Part shown: positions 54,201 through 60,200 of the stretch, piece by piece
How the letters are laid out: each line of letters opens with the position of its first letter
Numbering within the stretch: the first letter of the stretch is position 1
NCBI GenBank assembly: GCA_032622095.1
Contig: CP136069.1
Coordinates: 157,097,043-157,161,042, forward strand
Source: Siphonodentalium dalli
Lineage: Eukaryota; Mollusca; Scaphopoda; Gadilida; Siphonodentaliidae
Length of the DNA stretch: 64,000 nucleotides
Direction: 5' to 3'
Made by a program: the position numbers and the translations under genes
Notes under the pieces: generated by a model
Told to the model about the DNA's origin: nothing
Database searches by the model: none
Seen by the model: the letters and a program-made list of their open reading frames with translations, nothing else

Positions 54201-57200
54201 GCGAAGTGAGCGGGATTACTGAGAGAGCTGTCACGACTGTGCTGTGTGCTCGACGCCTGTGATGTCTGGAATTGTACAAGCTCCCATTCGCTCGAATGGC
54301 CACTGCCTTGATCACCTTCAGCACTGGAAGTCTCTGATGTATTCTGCTTGACATCAGAAGACACCTGTTTAAAATAAATATTAATTATTTATTACACATG
54401 TTGTTGTGTTATCAGTTAATAAAGTTAAAGGGACTAAAGGCCTAAGAAGCGGGTTCATGTGTATAAACATAAATTTTATAATGATCAGGGTACAACTATC
54501 ATCAACAATTACATGTAAAAATAGATCGACTTTGTTCTTGTTTTCATTATTAATAACTCTCCAATATTTAACGAGATTTCGCATATTGAAACCATTATTA
54601 TGTAATCATCACGGTTACAGTGGCATTACCGATCCAAGTCCAATTAGTGATTGATTGATTATTTATTCTAGCCATTGTTACATGGCACAAGGAAACATAC
54701 AGTAACATGCATAATGTAGAACATATGTACATATATATACAAGTTTTGATTATGGTGCTCGACAATATATCATGGGTCGAGAAATAGGGGGCTAATACAT
54801 AATCTTAAGCATGATATATGCCTTCATGGATGTATGGGGGTATATCATTGTTAGTGTTGCATGTAAAAATAGCGTATACATGTTCAATATAAAGATACCA
54901 AAGTTTAATCAAAACTTGATGGCAAACATTGGTAAAGGTCTAAGCATTGAACAATATTCAGATAATCATATTTATACTAAAATATTTTAACCCAATATGC
55001 GATTAGCTGTGTTTGTTGACAAATCACTAACAGTTTACCTTGTTTGTTTGATTCTGCCCCTCGGCTGCGGAGTGATTCACATTGTTATATTGTTGTTGTT
55101 GTTCAACCATTCCTGCCCCTACCACTGCATGATGGACTAACCCATCACCATGGTGGACTAATCCATCACCAGACACAGGGTGATGGACTAGACTAGCAGT
55201 GTCAACACCATGGTGAATTAATCTATCTGAATTCATTCCGGGGTGGACTAATCCATCACTGGACACAGGGTTGTGAACTAAACTAGCACTATCAACACCA
55301 TGGTGGGAGGAGTTATCATGAGCAATATCCAATGGTGGTGCACAGTTTTGAATTTGTGAAGAATTCTGTGAAAGACTGACAGCTTGGAACTGGTTATTGA
55401 GGGAAGAGTCATCATGAAAGTTTGGCACTTGATTGACACCTGAGCCACGAGCGGCGACATGGGGAGACGATCCGTCAGTGCCACGCATTTCCGCCACTGA
55501 TTCTAAAACTTTATCAGAATCACTAACAGAAGCGGGAACTATATCATCATAGTCTTCATCGCCATGAAAGAATCTTGAAACAGTTCCGTGTTCATCGTAT
55601 GATGTTTCTGAACTTTCTGCAGTCCTGTCTACATCGGAGGCGTCTGTGGTGATTGCCGAACTAGCAGAAACTGCAGACGTCTTGCTCGCATTTAAGCTGG
55701 TTTCGCAGCTGGTCGTCTCGGAGTAATCGGTTCCACGACTCCAGTTTAAGCTGTCCGAAGTCGCCTCAGAAAAGCTCCTCACATAGCTAGGACCTGAAGC
55801 ACTAGCCTCGTGTGGATTGAGAAAATTAACACCTCTGTGTTGTCTGCTTTCGTTGTCCTCAGAAGACACGTTTTCTGGATGACTTGGCTGCGTATCTGGT
55901 AATGGAGAAGAACATGAATGAAAACTACTCTTACCTGCCGACTAGCAGTGATATTATGATCAATTTATTTGACAAAAATTACATGCTTTATTTTTTACAA
56001 CCCTTAATGATTAATGAAATCATCAAGAGTTCTTGACATTCTTCGAAAATAAATAAAAGTCTGCTTGGCCATAAGTCCCACGAAAAAGATGGGTTTTTTG
56101 GGGTTGTGGGCATTTTGAAAAACAATAATATGAGTTATCGCTTCATATACATGTACATCTTCATTTGAATAATCAAGGTGGATATAAAAATCAGTAAATT
56201 CTAAGTCGAAAATGGCCATATCCAAATGTTATTGTGACCGGACTTTCTCATACATAAACCATATACCACTTCCAGTACCTAATTTCATTAAAGTCGGTCA
56301 AATATTGTTCTAAGTTATCATCGAGACAAAAATATTTTGAATATACATCCCTTGTTTCTATAGCTCCCGAAAACAACAGAGTCAATTAGTAGTGATGCTC
56401 CAAAATTGACAAACAGCAACACAATATATAAGGTATAAGCCATACATACATGTATGAAAATTAGTTGATACGTATACTATTTTAGATTATACATAATGTA
56501 TGATTGATATTAGTTACATGTATACCATACCGATAAGATATTGCAGATCATTTATGTGAATGTAATGTAAATTGTAAGCTCAACAAAAATCAATGTTCCC
56601 CAAACAATCTTGGGCTTGAGTATTCAGTTCGCATACCAAACATGTACATGTACATGCATAGTATAAAATGTATACACAAATAAGTTGAAACAAATTATGA
56701 AGGTCAATCCAGTAGCTTGATTTCTCATTCAACCTCTCAATCCAGATATAAATCCATAGAAATTTCCCAGAGGAGATAGCAACATTTACATTGACACACT
56801 ACAATGTATATCAATTGGAGGTTTTTTCACTTGACTCTCAGTCACTTACTAGTAACCCTCATACAAAGATAAAATGATGTTAGTGCCGTAGTGGGCATAT
56901 CAGGTTTTAAAATACAAAGTACGTCCAATAAAAAGAATGATACCTAGCATTCATGACAAATACAAATTATGAGCATTTTCAATATATGATTACAATGTTC
57001 AGTACATATTATATAAGCTTAAGCAAATATTCTATTTACGGTACCTGAAGAAGCTTATATATGACCATGCTAGGGAGCTGTGTTAGTATAAACTGTAGAC
57101 TGTACTGTTCTGATAAGGCTACCAACAAGCCCACATGTGTGGTGTATACATACTGTACATGTATACAGATTGTGTACACACACACTGTAGATGTATATGT

Positions 57201-60200
57201 GTACTAAGCATGGGAGCTTGATAGCAATAAAATCACAACAGTACCGTCCGACATGCATTTATCAAGGATAACCAGTGGTTAGAAAGGTAATGTTAGTATG
57301 AACACAACAGTTAATGCGATTCATTTATGGAAATTTGATATATATGCATAGTACTAATAGGCTTTAGTTTTATTTGCATACTCATTAGTCTAATAAGCAC
57401 TTTTTAAGGACAACTGAGATTTATTTTGTGCTATTCTCATTGAAATATGTTAGGTCACACTGCACATGTACTTACATTTTGGGTAAACATGCAAGTTTAT
57501 CAAAGTACTAGAAATATAGTTCCTGCTATATCATAGGCTGCTTGGGTATACATGTATTTATTATCCATGTCCAACCTGTTATTTCTGATACCATGTAATT
57601 TAAATTACACTACGAGTATACATATAGAGAAAAGATTTCTTTTCTATTTCAATCCGAAAATCAAACTATAATCATGAATAAAGATAAGTCAAAAACACCA
57701 CAGGGCTTTAAATAGACATTGCTTGTTTGAGGTTTAGTAAAATATGTATAAAATCAGGGAGACAAGATATTGTACCATAACTGCGGTGACATATTTCAAT
57801 TAATTTTGTCGATATGCTGCTGAAAATGTATTATACTTTATCATAAATTAGCTATGCTTTATCATTATCTTTATTGTCTATACGTGACCCGCCATATAAA
57901 ATCCAGTCGGAAGTCGGGATTTTTTTACCCTGTGCCAATGCATTCTCTTATATATGCGAGTCGACCATAGGTCGCCTCGCATATATAAGAGAATGCATTG
58001 GCCTAACAATTTTTTAAAATTTTAATAATTTGTTCTTGTATTCTTTAACAATTTTATAATTTCACCCATACAGAGCCCCAGACAAACATGAGCAGACTAC
58101 ACTCTTCTAGGTGCTTCTATATATGTGTGGGGCTCCCTGCAGGGTAATATATGTTTTTTTATTTTATGTCCTAAAAATTGTAAGAAATATTTATTTAAAA
58201 AACATGATAAAAAATTGTTAGGCCAATGCATTCTCTTATATATGCGAGGCGACCTATGGTGGACTCACATATATAAGAGAATGCATTGGCACAGGGTAAA
58301 AAAATCCCGACTTGCAACTGGATTTTATATGGCGGGTCACATATTGTTGATGCACTCTACTGTTCTTAAGCCTTTCATAACTGGAGTAGTCCAAGTCTTC
58401 TCGTACTAAAGCCGGCTAAGATATTGGGATGGAGGTGCCGGTCTTTAGTCCGAGTTCCAGGCCCATGCATTCCTATGACACGACTTAAGCGTTAGTGACC
58501 CGCTCAAATAAAACCACAATTATATGAAATAAAATATCACAATTGCGACAATAAACGGATATTTTCCGCAGAAGACATGCTATTTGATCTGAAACCCACA
58601 TCAGTTGTGAATTGAAAGCGGTAATTTAATGCGAAAAGAGACATTTACCGCAATGTTTACAAATTTTTAAAAGTATGCGAACTCAGTTGACCTCGCGAAC
58701 TGTGTTCGGCATTTTCCGTTGAAAATATTCCGTAGATTTTCGACTGACAACGCAAATTACGATGAATTCTCCATTGTAATCGTAATTATGTGCGTCAATA
58801 AATAAAAAATAAATAGATTAATTAAATATTGAAGATATAAATGTAATACATTAAATAAATTACAGGGAATTACAACCCTCTCAAAGTTTAAAACAGTGTA
58901 AACACAACGAGCATTAGAATAAATAGTATGGTGCTACATTTCCCACATTTGGTGGACTTCAGCGAAATTAAGATATATACTAAGCGAACTGAGCAATATA
59001 CTGCTCTTGTTAAGCACACAAAAAATCAAACAAAATTTGTATAAATTTTTAACCTTAAGTTTGAAAAGTCCCACTAAAACGGAAGAACTATATTTCGAAA
59101 CTGTGTGATTCGGTTCTCCGATTATTTTATCAACACAAAAGTCAAAATGCACATGGATGAAAATCACATGCATGGCAAGTCAGACACAAGAGTTCTAATT
59201 TGCTCCAATTTTGACAAGTTGCTTGCGAAAATTGTCAACAAAACTACCTTTCTGATCCTCCATTATGTCATTAAGTTTTTAGTGCGGGAATTGTTCTCAA
59301 AGCACATTGGAAACTGGACTTTGCGGCGATCGGTTTTCGCTATTTTGTTCGGAAAACCCCGCGCTATATATAGAAACGGAAACTAGAACAAACACCGGAC
59401 AATGCCAAAGTTCTTCGGAACCTGAGTTCGGCTTTCAGTTAAGTAAACAAACAGAAAAAACAACGATGTTTGTGGCAATCAACCGGAATATTCTATGTGT
59501 AATTTAACATTAAAGTTAGATTATTATACACCATTCTGACCATAATATGTCACTCTTTCCGACGTATATAGCATCATGTATTGCTTTGTTAGGTAAATCG
59601 AGTAAAATACACCACAGATCCTGGGCGTAACTCGTGTCATAAGAAGGCTATGCGCGCGATCTCGGACTAATATCCATCCCAATATCTTAGCCGGCTTTAG
59701 TACGAGAAGACTTGGGACTATAACTGGAGCTGCGCTGGTGCAGCTTTAAAGATCCTCTGCCAGTGCATTCTCTAATATATGCGAGTCTCCCAAAGGGAAC
59801 CATGCATATACATGTATAAGACAATGCACTGGCTTACAAGGTCAATATTGTTGGCCAATGTATTCTCTTATAGATGCGAGGCTCCCTATGCGAGACTCGC
59901 ATATTTAAGAGAATGTATTGGCACAGAGCTTTATTTCAGGAAGCTCCAGTCATGGAAGGGTTAAACTGGAATTTTAAATTTCTTCATACAGGTTCAGGGT
60001 GATTAAGTCATTATGCAAACGTTATTACACTCGTTTGTTGTGATGCAATGTAAAACTCGAACCTTCAGTTCTCGTTTAACCATTGTATCACAACGTTTAC
60101 CAGTTAACATTAACCAGTTCACACACTTGTGTCCTTCTATCTGTGAACTGAAGAGCTAGACTACTTGCTATTTTGCATATATTTCAAAAGCCAAGTTTAG

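Noticed and set aside
52490-54364. A 624-codon open frame taken as one protein
   Set aside because: Only 52798-54364 is Sec16 exon 3. The tail after the GTAAGT donor is intron and a family-G transposon.
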